Below are positions 1-7,105 of a DNA stretch of 64,000 nt, piece by piece (the first letter of the stretch is position 1; the number at the start of each line of letters is the position of its first letter). Source of the stretch: Nocardia aurea. GTDB lineage: Bacteria > Actinomycetota > Actinomycetes > Mycobacteriales > Mycobacteriaceae. The notes beneath the pieces are model-generated. The model worked only from the letters and a program-made list of their open reading frames with translations. It was not told the DNA's origin and searched no databases. Location: assembly GCF_003123685.1 (NCBI RefSeq), contig NZ_QCYJ01000130.1:1-64000 (forward strand). The letters are read 5' to 3'. A program made the position numbers and the translations under genes.

Positions 1-144
1 ATAGAAACGCATCTGCCGCCGCGACTCGAACCGAGGAAACCGAGCCGCGAACCGACCCACGAACGCCTCGAAACCCGCCGACCACCCGACTGCCCCCTCC
101 ACCAACACGAACCAGATCACTACCAGCACGCCACCCGAAATCAC
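1..144 (-). CDS. IS701-family transposase, N-terminal part (cut by window edge)
   Basis: The minus frame is open for 48 codons from a GTG at 144 to the window edge. Its product includes GWSAGFEAFVGRFAARF followed by an E-x-RR-x3-R-x-Y motif. This aligns with the N terminus of the neighbouring plus-strand transposase (WRAGF..., RxE-PRR, RxY), a region typical of IS701/ISAs1-like DDE transposases that precedes the conserved GLL-x-P-x-ERKN block. The two transposases are divergent and so belong to two separate insertions. The start codon is uncertain (other GTG codons follow within 10 residues). The rest of the gene and its integrity cannot be seen. Confidence 0.6.
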   Translation of the reverse strand, partial: MISGGVLVVIWFVLVEGAVGWSAGFEAFVGRFAARFPRFESRRQMRFY

Positions 145-165
145 AACCTGTCGTTGCAGTACTAA

Positions 166-185
166 ACAGTGGTATTTCGTTGTTT
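166..185. repeat. Left terminal inverted repeat of the IS701-type element
   Basis: The 20-bp sequence ACAGTGGTATTTCGTTGTTT is the exact reverse complement of 1533-1552. The transposase GTG start lies 36 bp inside it. Confidence 0.85.
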
Positions 186-220
186 GTGATGACTGCGATC
201 ATGGGATAGCTTCTCCCGTT

Positions 221-1533
221 GTGTTGGGTGACGTTGTTGTCGAGGATGTTTCGCTGTGGCGGGCGGGTTTCGATGAGTTGTTCGACCGAGTGGCGGGTGT
301 GTTCCACCGGGCGGAGCCGCGGCGGTGGGCGCGGGCGTATCTGACGGGGTTGCTGGCGCCGGTAGAGCGCAAGAACGCCTGGCAGCTGTCCGAGGCTGCC
401 GGGCAGGTGGATCCGAGCCGGTTACAGCATTTCCTGAATCGGTCGCGCTGGGACGCCGACGCGCTGCGCGATGGTCTGCGTTCGTACGTGGCCGAGGCGC
501 TGGCCTGCCCGGATGGTGTGCTGGTGGTGGACGAGACCGGCTTTCTGAAGAAGGGAGTGCGCTCGGCAGGGGTGCAACGCCAGTATTCGGGAACGGCCGG
601 GCGGGTGGAGAACTCCCAGCTCGGGGTGTTCCTCGCGTATGCGGGACGCTCGGGTCGAGCGCTGATCGACCGGGAGCTCTATCTGCCCGAGTCCTGGGTC
701 GGTGATCCGGACCGCTGTGCCGATGCGGGAATCCCTGAAAGTCGTTGTAGTGCTGGTGTTCTGACCAAGCCGAGGTTGGCGGAGGCGATGATCGCCCGGA
801 CCATGGACGCCGGAGTAGTCGCAGGATGGGTAGCTGCGGATTCCGCTTACGGGCGCGACGGGAAGTTCCGGGCGTTCTGCGAGGCACGTCGCCTGTCCTA
901 CGTTCTGGAAGTGCCGGTCAAACAGACCGTGACAGACCTCGACGGCCGCCGACGCGTGGACACCCTCGTCGGGCGTGCACCCGCCGAGGCGTGGCATCGG
1001 GTCTCGGCCGGACTCGGCGAACGCGGAGAACGCCTCTACGACTGGGCCTGGGCCTGGGCCTGGGCCACGCTCCCGCATTTCGGTGACCTCCCCGCCGGAT
1101 ACGCCCGGACCCTACTGGCACGGCGATCCCTGGATGACCCCACCGAGATCGCCTACTACCTGTGCTTTCATCCCGCGACGATCGAGCGCGAACAAGTCGT
1201 CGCGGTCGCCGGGGCCAGGTGGGCGATCGAGGAATGCTTCCAAGCAGCCAAGGACCAATGCGGCCTGGACCACTACCAGGTCCGCAAATGGGAACCCTGG
1301 TACCGCCACATCACCCTGGCCATGCTCGCCCACGCCTTCCTCGCCGTCACCGCCGCCACCGACCCAAAAGCCCACGCGGGCTGGGCCCACTCACAGTCGC
1401 CGACATCCGCCGTCTCCTGGCGATAGTCCTGCACCCAGCCCGCACCCTCACCCACGCCCTGGCTGCCACCCACTGGCGACGACGCCACCAACACCACACC
1501 CGAGGGCTCCGTCACCTACGAAACCGATTATGA
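221..1533 (+). CDS. IS701-family DDE transposase, split by a -1 frameshift
   Basis: This protein catalyses transposition of the surrounding IS. From the GTG at 221, residues 1-380 carry the IS701 signature: GLLAPVERKNAWQL, the first acidic motif VVDETGFLKKG, QYSGTAGRVENSQ, and the last acidic motif AIEECFQAAKDQCGLD. The zero frame ends at 1426 with an unrelated tail, while the family C terminus (GLGPLTVADIRRLLA...) continues in the -1 frame to the TGA at 1531-1533 inside the right terminal repeat. The frames meet at the heptamer CCCAAAA (1363-1369), which is in the correct phase for -1 slippage. It is therefore either programmed frameshifting or an inactivating indel. Coordinates cover the fused product. 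Confidence 0.8.
1363..1369 (+). other. Candidate -1 ribosomal frameshift heptamer CCCAAAA
   Basis: In the zero frame the codons are ...C CCA AAA, exactly the X-XXY-YYZ pattern used for -1 slippage. Shifting here joins the catalytic part of the transposase to its conserved C terminus. The GC-rich sequence just downstream (CCCACGCGGGCTGGGCC, from about 1371) could form a stimulatory stem, but that was not computed. Confidence 0.45.
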
Positions 1534-1552
1534 AACAACGAAATACCACTGT
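1533..1552. repeat. Right terminal inverted repeat of the IS701-type element
   Basis: Exact reverse complement of 166-185. The stop codon of the frameshifted transposase lies at its inner edge. Confidence 0.85.
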
Positions 1553-1561
1553 CGTGCTAAG

Positions 1562-2680
1562 TCATGCGTCGGCCGATTCGCCGACGACATCGCTGCCGTG
1601 CGAGACCAGGACGAAAGCGACCCCGCTGCGCTGGAACACCCATCCGTCGTGAGCGACGGTGACCGACCGCTCGGGCACGTTCGTCGGGGTGTGCTCGATG
1701 CGGGTCTTGTGGCTGCTCACGAAGAAATCGAGGACGTTGACGTAGTCGAGATCGGTATCGGTGTAGTCCAGTTCGACCGAAATGTTGCGGGTCGGGGCAT
1801 CCATGTCGAGGTGGAGTAGATGGCCGTGTTTGGGGATCAGTGCACGGCAGGTGTAGCTCACGGCAACGGGTTTGCCGGTCAGAACGGCCTCGTCTCCAAT
1901 GCTGGCGGTATAGACCTGGCCGCCGCGGCGGGCGGTACGCCGAACCATCCTCGGATCGCCATCCACTACGAACTGCACAAGCTCGAACGTCTCCCGGTCG
2001 CCAGCGTCAATCCCGGAGGCGGGTCGCACGTACCACGGGGTGGTTGCTTCGGAATCGGCCATCAGATCCCGATACTCATTGCGGTCGGACACGGCGGCGA
2101 AGCGCCTGACGGGATGTTTCGGGACGACGGTGTACTCCCACTTCATCGTTGCGATGTACGCGGGGGCATGCGCCTCAGTTTCTCCGCTCGCGGTGGTGAG
2201 GTGGACGGAGACTTTCGCGTCATGCCAACGCTCCGACGCTCGGATTGCCTTGTCCCGCAGATCGTCATATATCTCACTGGCGAATTCCGGATCGTCGAGC
2301 CGCAGAGCCAAGCTGTTGCGCATCACGCGGTCGAGGGTGTCCGGGGTTGCGACGACCGCCAGATCCTCGGCGTTGAAGGCGAACCCGTCGATTACGGCAG
2401 CCCGAAGCGCAGGTGCCTGATTTCGCAGCACCCGCTGGAGGCGCTCTTCGGCCCGCTCTTCGTCGTCACGACGGAGAAGGAAGTCGATGCCGATGCCGAG
2501 CATGCCCGCAGTGAACAGTGTGGCACCGATGTCGCCCCAGGGGAAGAACGCTAGATCGTGAAACTGCGGCTGGGTGCTGAGCCACCGATCGAAGACCATC
2601 AGTGCGAAGCCGACGAAGCTGATACTTACCGCCGCGAGGGCAAGTTTGAGGTTGTGGAGTCGGCGAAGCGGGTCATGCAT
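1562..2680 (-). CDS. Hypothetical two-helix membrane protein
   Basis: 372 residues from an ATG at 2680. Residues about 10-30 and 45-68 are hydrophobic membrane segments separated by a short loop. They are followed by an Arg/Glu-rich stretch (RRDDEERAEERLQRVLR) likely to lie at the cytoplasmic membrane face, and then by about 280 soluble residues of mixed alpha/beta character. This resembles a membrane-anchored sensor or effector, but I do not recognise the soluble domain. The gene stops 10 bp from the IS right end, so the IS inserted just beyond its 3' end. A perfect 14-bp palindrome lies 27 bp upstream and may be an operator. Coding is well supported by uninterrupted length and codon bias. 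Confidence 0.7.
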   Translation of the reverse strand: MHDPLRRLHNLKLALAAVSISFVGFALMVFDRWLSTQPQFHDLAFFPWGDIGATLFTAGMLGIGIDFLLRRDDEERAEERLQRVLRNQAPALRAAVIDGFAFNAEDLAVVATPDTLDRVMRNSLALRLDDPEFASEIYDDLRDKAIRASERWHDAKVSVHLTTASGETEAHAPAYIATMKWEYTVVPKHPVRRFAAVSDRNEYRDLMADSEATTPWYVRPASGIDAGDRETFELVQFVVDGDPRMVRRTARRGGQVYTASIGDEAVLTGKPVAVSYTCRALIPKHGHLLHLDMDAPTRNISVELDYTDTDLDYVNVLDFFVSSHKTRIEHTPTNVPERSVTVAHDGWVFQRSGVAFVLVSHGSDVVGESADA

Positions 2681-2706
2681 ATGTTGTAGTTATTGTACCA
2701 ATAATC

Positions 2707-2720
2707 GTACTTATAAGTAC
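2707..2720. promoter_or_regulatory. 14-bp perfect palindrome (operator candidate)
   Basis: GTACTTATAAGTAC lies 27-40 bp upstream of the membrane protein start, with another GTAC half-site at 2698. The position fits a repressor site over the leftward promoter. The regulator is unknown; the XRE protein at 2953 is the nearest candidate. Confidence 0.45.
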
Positions 2721-2742
2721 AGGCCGATCGGTCCAAATGCAG

Positions 2743-2774
2743 CGCCCCGGACCGCGTTTCAACGGTCCGGGGCG
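2743..2774. terminator. 12-bp GC hairpin, terminator of the small peptide gene
   Basis: CGCCCCGGACCG (2743-2754) pairs perfectly with 2763-2774 around an 8-nt loop. It begins 21 bp past the stop codon of the 15-codon minus-strand gene and would isolate it from the gene at 1562-2680. There is no long U-tract. Confidence 0.6.
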
Positions 2775-2795
2775 ATCAAACAACTACGCGGGGCT

Positions 2796-2843
2796 CTAGA
2801 TGATGCCGCTGCCGCCGCCGAAGAATCCACTTCCGCCGCCCAT
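2796..2843 (-). CDS. 15-residue glycine-rich peptide
   Basis: The minus strand reads ATG at 2843 to TAG at 2796 and encodes MGGGSGFFGGGSGII, containing two GGGSG blocks. A strong ribosome site (GGGGAGGTG) ends 5 bases before the ATG, and a 12-bp hairpin follows, so the unit looks like a complete small gene rather than chance. It is divergent from an XRE regulator gene. The function is unknown. Possibilities are a signal peptide for the adjacent regulator, a toxin-like hydrophobic peptide, or a leader peptide. No signal sequence is present. Confidence rests on the ribosome site, terminator and non-random repeat composition. Confidence 0.55.
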   Translation of the reverse strand: MGGGSGFFGGGSGII

Positions 2844-2906
2844 ATTTCACCTCCCCTGCCGCCGACACTTGGTCGATAGCGCCAGGCTATGCCGCCCGTC
2901 GCACGA

Positions 2907-2925
2907 ATATCCTAAATTGGGATAT
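2907..2925. promoter_or_regulatory. Inverted repeat ATATCC-N7-GGATAT, operator candidate
   Basis: The repeat lies between the divergent peptide gene and the XRE gene, 28 bp before the GTG of the latter. Its placement suggests autoregulation by the XRE protein. Confidence 0.45.
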
Positions 2926-2952
2926 CGCGAACCGCAAGGTGGGGTTTGCGAC

Positions 2953-3186
2953 GTGGACAAGTCGCTCTATTCGGCCGACTACCTGCGGTTTTGCGATGTT
3001 CTGCGCCGTCTTCGAATCGAGCGCGGCCTGACGCAGGTAGATGTTGCCGAGCGCCTGGACAAGCCACAGTCTTTCGTCAGCAAGTACGAAACGGGCGAAC
3101 GTCGGCTGGATGTTGCCGAAACCCACTCCATCGCCGCGGCGCTGGGGACGACGCTGGAGGCGATTGCCGCCGAGATGCATTGGTAG
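2953..3186 (+). CDS. XRE-family helix-turn-helix regulator
   Basis: 77 residues from a GTG at 2953, preceded by AAGGTGGGG. An in-frame ATG at 2800 would run over the small peptide gene and lacks a ribosome site, so I reject it. The HTH_3 fold is clear: LRRLRIERGLTQVDVAERLDKPQSFVSKYETGERRLDVAE, with the recognition helix around QSFVSKYE. It is a stand-alone DNA-binding domain without an effector domain. It probably represses its own promoter and the divergent peptide gene through the inverted repeat at 2907-2925. Confidence 0.85.
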   Translation: MDKSLYSADYLRFCDVLRRLRIERGLTQVDVAERLDKPQSFVSKYETGERRLDVAETHSIAAALGTTLEAIAAEMHW

Positions 3187-3231
3187 CGGGCGACGGGGTC
3201 AACCCTCGATGGCCGCCATTGGCCAGTAAAA

Positions 3232-3447
3232 CTACCCGGATTCGCCCCACTGGGCATCATCGGCGAAACGGTCCCAGTGAGCGTTGAGTTCATCCGCCAA
3301 TTCGGGGGTTCCATCGTGATACACGTCGAAGTTGAAGTCCCCGGGGCCGGACACTGCCCGCATCTGCATCCATACGGCGCTGGCAATATCGGCGTAAAGC
3401 TCAGGTGCAAGCTCCTTGTCGAACCTGATGCGGATCTCCCTACGCAT
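3232..3447 (-). CDS. Hypothetical 71-residue protein
   Basis: A small acidic protein starting MRREIRIRFDKEL, with a ribosome site (GGGGA) 5 bases before the ATG. It is the second gene of a two-gene minus operon, 15 bp after the 191-residue protein. No domain is recognised. The predicted beta-alpha pattern and acidic C terminus are compatible with a small adaptor. Coding support is the operon position, ribosome site and codon bias. Confidence 0.6.
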   Translation of the reverse strand: MRREIRIRFDKELAPELYADIASAVWMQMRAVSGPGDFNFDVYHDGTPELADELNAHWDRFADDAQWGESG

Positions 3448-3462
3448 ACGTTCCCCGTCCGG

Positions 3463-4038
3463 TCAGTTCCTGCCGAGCATGAACAGTGCGAGATCAACCT
3501 TACGCGCGGTCCAGTGCTGATTGTGCTGGGCAAGAAGCCCTCTCAGCATTTCAACTTCGATCATGTATCGGCGGTAGGTTGATCCTCCCTTGGTGCTGAA
3601 AGGGATTCCGAGGCGCTGCAGACCCTGCCGCGCTCGCCAGTCGTAAACAGCCATGCGTTGCGGCGCAGCGGCTGTCAGGACTGCCGATGGGAAGGCGCCG
3701 GTCCCCCGCCCGCCAGGCAGCTCAAGCAACACCTGACGCCCGAGATGGGCAGCATCTGCCACCGATAAGCTGGGATCATTTACCGCGACAACCGCGCGAC
3801 AAGTGCAGGCACGGACGCGCTGGTCCGGCAAGCGCATCAGCGCGGTCACCCACGGTGCGTCTGCCCTCAACCGCTTCCACGTGACCAGAGCTGCCAGATC
3901 CAGTTTGCCGACACTTCCGGATTCAGCGATTCGCGCCGCCACCTGATCGAATATCTCGTCGTAGAAATCGGCCCCCATCGCGTCGTACTCCGCTGATGCC
4001 TGAACGAGCCGCACAACTACCTCCGACTTCTCGATCAC
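3463..4038 (-). CDS. Hypothetical 191-residue protein
   Basis: Mostly helical, starting at a GTG (4038) with AGGAG nine bases upstream. The C-terminal half reads AVLTAAAPQRMAVYDWRARQGLQRLGI followed by a YRRYM motif and WTARKVDLALFMLG. This pattern is shared by a group of uncharacterised actinobacterial mobile-element proteins whose C-terminal part resembles helix-hairpin-helix DNA glycosylase-like folds; that comparison is from memory only. It is divergent from lsr2 and cotranscribed with the 71-residue gene. No catalytic residue can be assigned with confidence. Confidence 0.65.
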   Translation of the reverse strand: MIEKSEVVVRLVQASAEYDAMGADFYDEIFDQVAARIAESGSVGKLDLAALVTWKRLRADAPWVTALMRLPDQRVRACTCRAVVAVNDPSLSVADAAHLGRQVLLELPGGRGTGAFPSAVLTAAAPQRMAVYDWRARQGLQRLGIPFSTKGGSTYRRYMIEVEMLRGLLAQHNQHWTARKVDLALFMLGRN

Positions 4039-4153
4039 AATGCCAATCTCCTATGGCCTACACGAATCGGATAGCCTCACCTGGTTGATCACCCAGCGCT
4101 CAACAGCGACTGATCGGCACTCAAAGCACCCATTCCTCGTGCAAGGAGACATC

Positions 4154-4492
4154 ATGGCCCGCCAGGTCGTCGTAACCCTCGTTGATGACTACGACGGTAA
4201 GTCCGACGCCGAAGAAACCGTCTCATTCGCCGTCGACGGCGCAGCCTACGAGATCGACCTGTCGGTGCTCAATGCCAGCACGTTGCGCGGCGTCTTCGAG
4301 CGGTGGGCACCGCACGCCCGGAAGGTCGGCCGCGCACCGCGAGGCAAGGCCAGCCGATCGACCGCAGCTCCCGACCGCCAGCAAACAATCGCGATCAGGG
4401 AGTGGGCTCGCAAAAACGGACATCACGTCTCAAGCCGCGGCCGGCTCTCCGCCGAAATTGTCGACGCCTACAACAAGGCGTCGACTAACTGA
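4154..4492 (+). CDS. lsr2: Lsr2-type nucleoid-associated xenogeneic silencer
   Basis: 112 residues, the usual Lsr2 length. The N-terminal dimerisation region is MARQVVVTLVDDYDGKSDAEETVSFAVDGAAYEIDL (residues 1-36), followed by a basic linker. The C-terminal DNA-binding domain carries IREWARKNGHHVSSRGRLSAEIVDAY, with the RGR minor-groove (AT-hook-like) motif. The start at 4154 is set by AAGGAG seven bases upstream; the longer frame from 4040 lacks a ribosome site. Lsr2 bridges AT-rich DNA and silences foreign genes. A copy carried on an element probably silences the element's own AT-rich cargo or interferes with the host Lsr2. Confidence 0.93.
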   Translation: MARQVVVTLVDDYDGKSDAEETVSFAVDGAAYEIDLSVLNASTLRGVFERWAPHARKVGRAPRGKASRSTAAPDRQQTIAIREWARKNGHHVSSRGRLSAEIVDAYNKASTN

Positions 4493-4513
4493 CGGCCCTT
4501 GGGGGCGCTGCTC

Positions 4514-4891
4514 TTACGAGCTGGGCAGCTGCCGTCGTTCGATCCAGTCAGCGAACGCGCTACGGGCAGCCTCGACAGTGAGGAAAACCTCCAGCTCCTT
4601 TTGCACCACACCGAGAAACGGGCCGAAGCGTTCAGCTTCGACGCGTCGTACGTGCTGGAGATTCCAGACGGCTCGGCCGGACGGGCTGCGTTCTGCGGGT
4701 GGGCCGAACACCGCTTCCAAATCCTCTTTGCGGTAGCCGGACAACCTGAGGTTGATTTCGTCGATCTGGCCGTACTCCAGGATATTGCCGTCAGGGTTGC
4801 CGGCTTCCGACGTTCCGACATACTCGGCGAACACAGCCTCATCCAGCTCATCTTCGCGTTCGCTGTCGATTGAACGCTGATGATAGTTCAT
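4514..4891 (-). CDS. Hypothetical acidic protein (125 residues)
   Basis: The start chosen is the ATG at 4891 (MNYHQRS...), which follows GGGGGA; a longer frame to 5017 has an implausible Cys-rich leader. The N-terminal 40 residues are highly acidic. The remainder contains YRKEDLEAVFGPP and a C-terminal helix AARSAFADWIERRQL. I do not recognise the fold. It lies 22 bp from the lsr2 stop in convergent orientation and 111 bp downstream of the DUF6907-like gene. Confidence 0.6.
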   Translation of the reverse strand: MNYHQRSIDSEREDELDEAVFAEYVGTSEAGNPDGNILEYGQIDEINLRLSGYRKEDLEAVFGPPAERSPSGRAVWNLQHVRRVEAERFGPFLGVVQKELEVFLTVEAARSAFADWIERRQLPSS

Positions 4892-5001
4892 GACGTTCCC
4901 CCGTCGATGTGTGTCGGCGCCTGGCGCGCGGCGATCACTCACTGAACCGAAATCTACCGTGCAGCAGGAGGTCTGTCGATGTACGGAGGCACCCGCAATG
5001 G

Positions 5002-5610
5002 TCAGCCAGCATCGCATAGATCGGCAACATCAAGCAGGTTCGTGGCAATCATGTACGCCTGGGCAGATGTCGCGCCTGTCACGGCGTGGGCGATCGCCAA
5101 GGCTAGATCCCGCTCTTGGCGGTCCCCCTCCCCGCGTACACTGACCTGCACCTTGACAAGTACTCCGGACAGTGCAGGTCCCGAGGCGGTCATTGTCATG
5201 GCCGGGCCGTAATGCACCATGCCCCGGTAGAGTTCAATGCCACCATCGGGCGGTAGATCTGGGTGGTGGTCTTCGCACCATGACGGACATCCGTCCGAGG
5301 CCGGCAGCGACCGCATATCTGCACCGGAAATGAGTATCGCCGCCAGGGCGCGCGCCTCCGCACTGGTCATTTCGGCAGCAGTGCCGCTTGGGTCGACCAG
5401 ATCAATCCCGGTGGAGCGCTCTCCATCAGCGTCGTAGGCAGTCAGTTGCACGAGAACACCTGGTGTAACACCCTGCTCAACGGCTTCATCTTCATTCAGG
5501 GCGACCCAGAACGTCCGACCGTAGTGCGTGCCTTGATCACCTGGCTCTGCCGGATCGGCCAGACGGTGGACAACACACCATGACGGGCAGGCAAGCGTAT
5601 CGACAGGCAT
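5002..5610 (-). CDS. DUF6907-like protein with two CPSWC repeats
   Basis: 202 residues beginning MPVDTLACPSWCVVH. Two copies of the same unit occur: CPSWC-x-x-H ... HYG near residues 8-32 and again near residues 107-135 (CPSWCEDHH ... VHYGP), each followed by a beta-rich section ending in a helix (AEARALAAILISGAD, ALAIAHAVTGA). The CPxWC-x2-H signature is typical of the actinobacterial DUF6907 family, usually found on plasmids and integrative elements; its function is unknown. The Cys/His pairs could bind metal. GGAGG abuts the ATG at 5610 unusually closely, so an upstream start (GTG at about 5625) is possible. Confidence 0.75.
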   Translation of the reverse strand: MPVDTLACPSWCVVHRLADPAEPGDQGTHYGRTFWVALNEDEAVEQGVTPGVLVQLTAYDADGERSTGIDLVDPSGTAAEMTSAEARALAAILISGADMRSLPASDGCPSWCEDHHPDLPPDGGIELYRGMVHYGPAMTMTASGPALSGVLVKVQVSVRGEGDRQERDLALAIAHAVTGATSAQAYMIATNLLDVADLCDAG

Positions 5611-5983
5611 TCCTCCGATTCTCACATCAGATCCGCAGCGTGGCCACCCTCCAGAAGACAAGCATGATGTACCGCGGTCGCGACCGTCAGTTCCGCTACA
5701 TGGATGGATATTGGAGTAACCCCCGTGCGGGCAGAGGCGGAGCGAACCGGCGCGCGGTGCTATCGAGCCCCCAGTCATTGTGGACCGTGACCTTGGGCAG
5801 GAAACCGATCACGGGGTTCGCCTCATCGAGCCATCCGGCCACCCGAACGTCCGGGCGGGGATCTTCCGTCCGGCAAGCGCTTTCGTCACGGGCGGCGCCA
5901 CCAGTCAGGCAATCACCATTCTACCGGCGTGGTGAGTGCGAACCGGGTCAAGAGCAACCGAAGCAGCTCCTCTGGGAGAGGCG
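5611..5983. other. Non-coding stretch between DUF6907-like gene and transposase-like gene
   Basis: No frame here has both a ribosome site and convincing codon bias. Overlapping minus frames read through about 5700-5920 as if a gene had decayed (PARTFGWPDG in one frame, DEANPVIGFLPKV in another), which would fit a degenerated gene but cannot be assigned to a family. Confidence 0.3.
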
Positions 5984-6958
5984 TCATGCTGAGTGGCCAT
6001 CGGTCGCCTCGGGGCGAGTGTTCTGAGCAGGCTGTTCGTCACCAGGCTGGCTGCGATGGCGCTTCTTGGGGAGATCCGCGATCACCGCATCCAGCCAAGC
6101 CACGAGCTGCAAAGCAGCCGGATAACCGTGGAGAGCTTCACGTAGGCGAACGAACAGTCCGCCGGTTTGGTTGTAGCGATACATCTGGTAGATGGAACGG
6201 TACGGCCCGTAGCGGGCAGGCAGGTGTGACCACGGCACCTCGCGAATGAGTTTGAAGCGAATGCCGTTGAAGAGGCGGCGCCTTCTATCTCGTTCGTGCT
6301 GGGATAGGACCCGTTCATCCGTGTGGGTTGTGACCGTTCCGAGGTGCGGTGTCAGCAGTCGCCACTCCTCATCGGTGAGGTCGGAATCGGCGGGGCCGAC
6401 CACGTACTCCCAGGCGTACAGCAGCTCGCCGGGAGTAAGGGTGTGAACGAGGTCGTCAGGATCGCGCGGTGGTGGGCTGACGGATGGTGTGCGGGTCGTG
6501 CCAAATTTGTGGTGATTGGCCACTGCGGCGAGAATCGGCCAGTGGACGCTGTCTCCACGATTGGTGAGCCATATGTCAGCATCGAGCCGCTCCTCCTCGC
6601 TGGGCCAGTCGTCCAAATTGCCGATCAGCTGGCGAAGGGTGGGCACGGCCGTCACTGCGGCATGGCGAATCATTATCGCAACCTCGCCCGGTTGCAATCG
6701 CTCGATCATGTCATCCGCTCGTTGATCTTTGCTGACTCCAGCTGGTTCGTCTTCGAATGGATCGGACAGGTAGTCCCACAGCCCGGCCGGGAGGTCGTCC
6801 AGCAGGAACTGTCTCACGGCCCGGCGGAGTTCGTCCGACCACTCTTGGAAGTCGTACCCAGCAACTTGATCCGGGCCAAGGTTGTATTCGTAGATATTTC
6901 CGAACTGCGCATCGAGGGCGATCGCGAGAAGTTCGAATTTGTGGTATCTTTCAGCCAT
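5984..6958 (-). CDS. Protein with C-terminal IS5-type DUF4096 (transposase N-terminal) domain
   Basis: 324 residues from an ATG at 6958. Residues about 195-285 match the DUF4096 module found at the N terminus of IS5-type transposases: DLTDEEWRLLTPHLG, then RRRLFNGIRFKL-x3-VPWSHLPARYGPYRSIYQMYRYN and a helix ending in LREALHG. No DDE catalytic domain follows. Instead the module is preceded by about 190 residues unlike any transposase, including helical segments and VHTLTPGELLYAWEYVVGP. It is therefore a fusion or domesticated DNA-binding protein rather than an active transposase. It is AT-richer at its 5' side and has no terminal repeats nearby. Confidence 0.75.
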   Translation of the reverse strand: MAERYHKFELLAIALDAQFGNIYEYNLGPDQVAGYDFQEWSDELRRAVRQFLLDDLPAGLWDYLSDPFEDEPAGVSKDQRADDMIERLQPGEVAIMIRHAAVTAVPTLRQLIGNLDDWPSEEERLDADIWLTNRGDSVHWPILAAVANHHKFGTTRTPSVSPPPRDPDDLVHTLTPGELLYAWEYVVGPADSDLTDEEWRLLTPHLGTVTTHTDERVLSQHERDRRRRLFNGIRFKLIREVPWSHLPARYGPYRSIYQMYRYNQTGGLFVRLREALHGYPAALQLVAWLDAVIADLPKKRHRSQPGDEQPAQNTRPEATDGHSA

Positions 6959-7105
6959 TCAGTTGTTATTTTGAACCGAAACGGCTAGTTCGTCAAATAA
7001 TAATGACCTGGCACATCGCAGCGATACCACTATATTCCCAAGTGACCTGGCGTCGAATACAGCGGAGACGGTGGACGCCGAAGTGGTCGACAAAGTTCCG
7101 CCGCA

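Larger units (their letters stand above)
166..1552 (+). mobile_element. IS701-family insertion sequence
   Basis: About 1.39 kb, bounded by 20-bp perfect inverted repeats (166-185 and 1533-1552) around one transposase gene. The tetranucleotide CTAA stands directly left of the left repeat (162-165) and again at 1557-1560. IS701 elements favour a YTAR-like 4-bp target, so this may be the target duplication, although the right copy is 4 bp away from the visible repeat end. The left repeat touches the leader of another IS701-type transposase, so this copy may have inserted next to or into an older IS. Confidence 0.8.

Noticed and set aside
5700..5920. Possible decayed gene on the minus strand
   Set aside because: Protein-like segments appear in alternating frames, but nothing identifies a family and there is no start.
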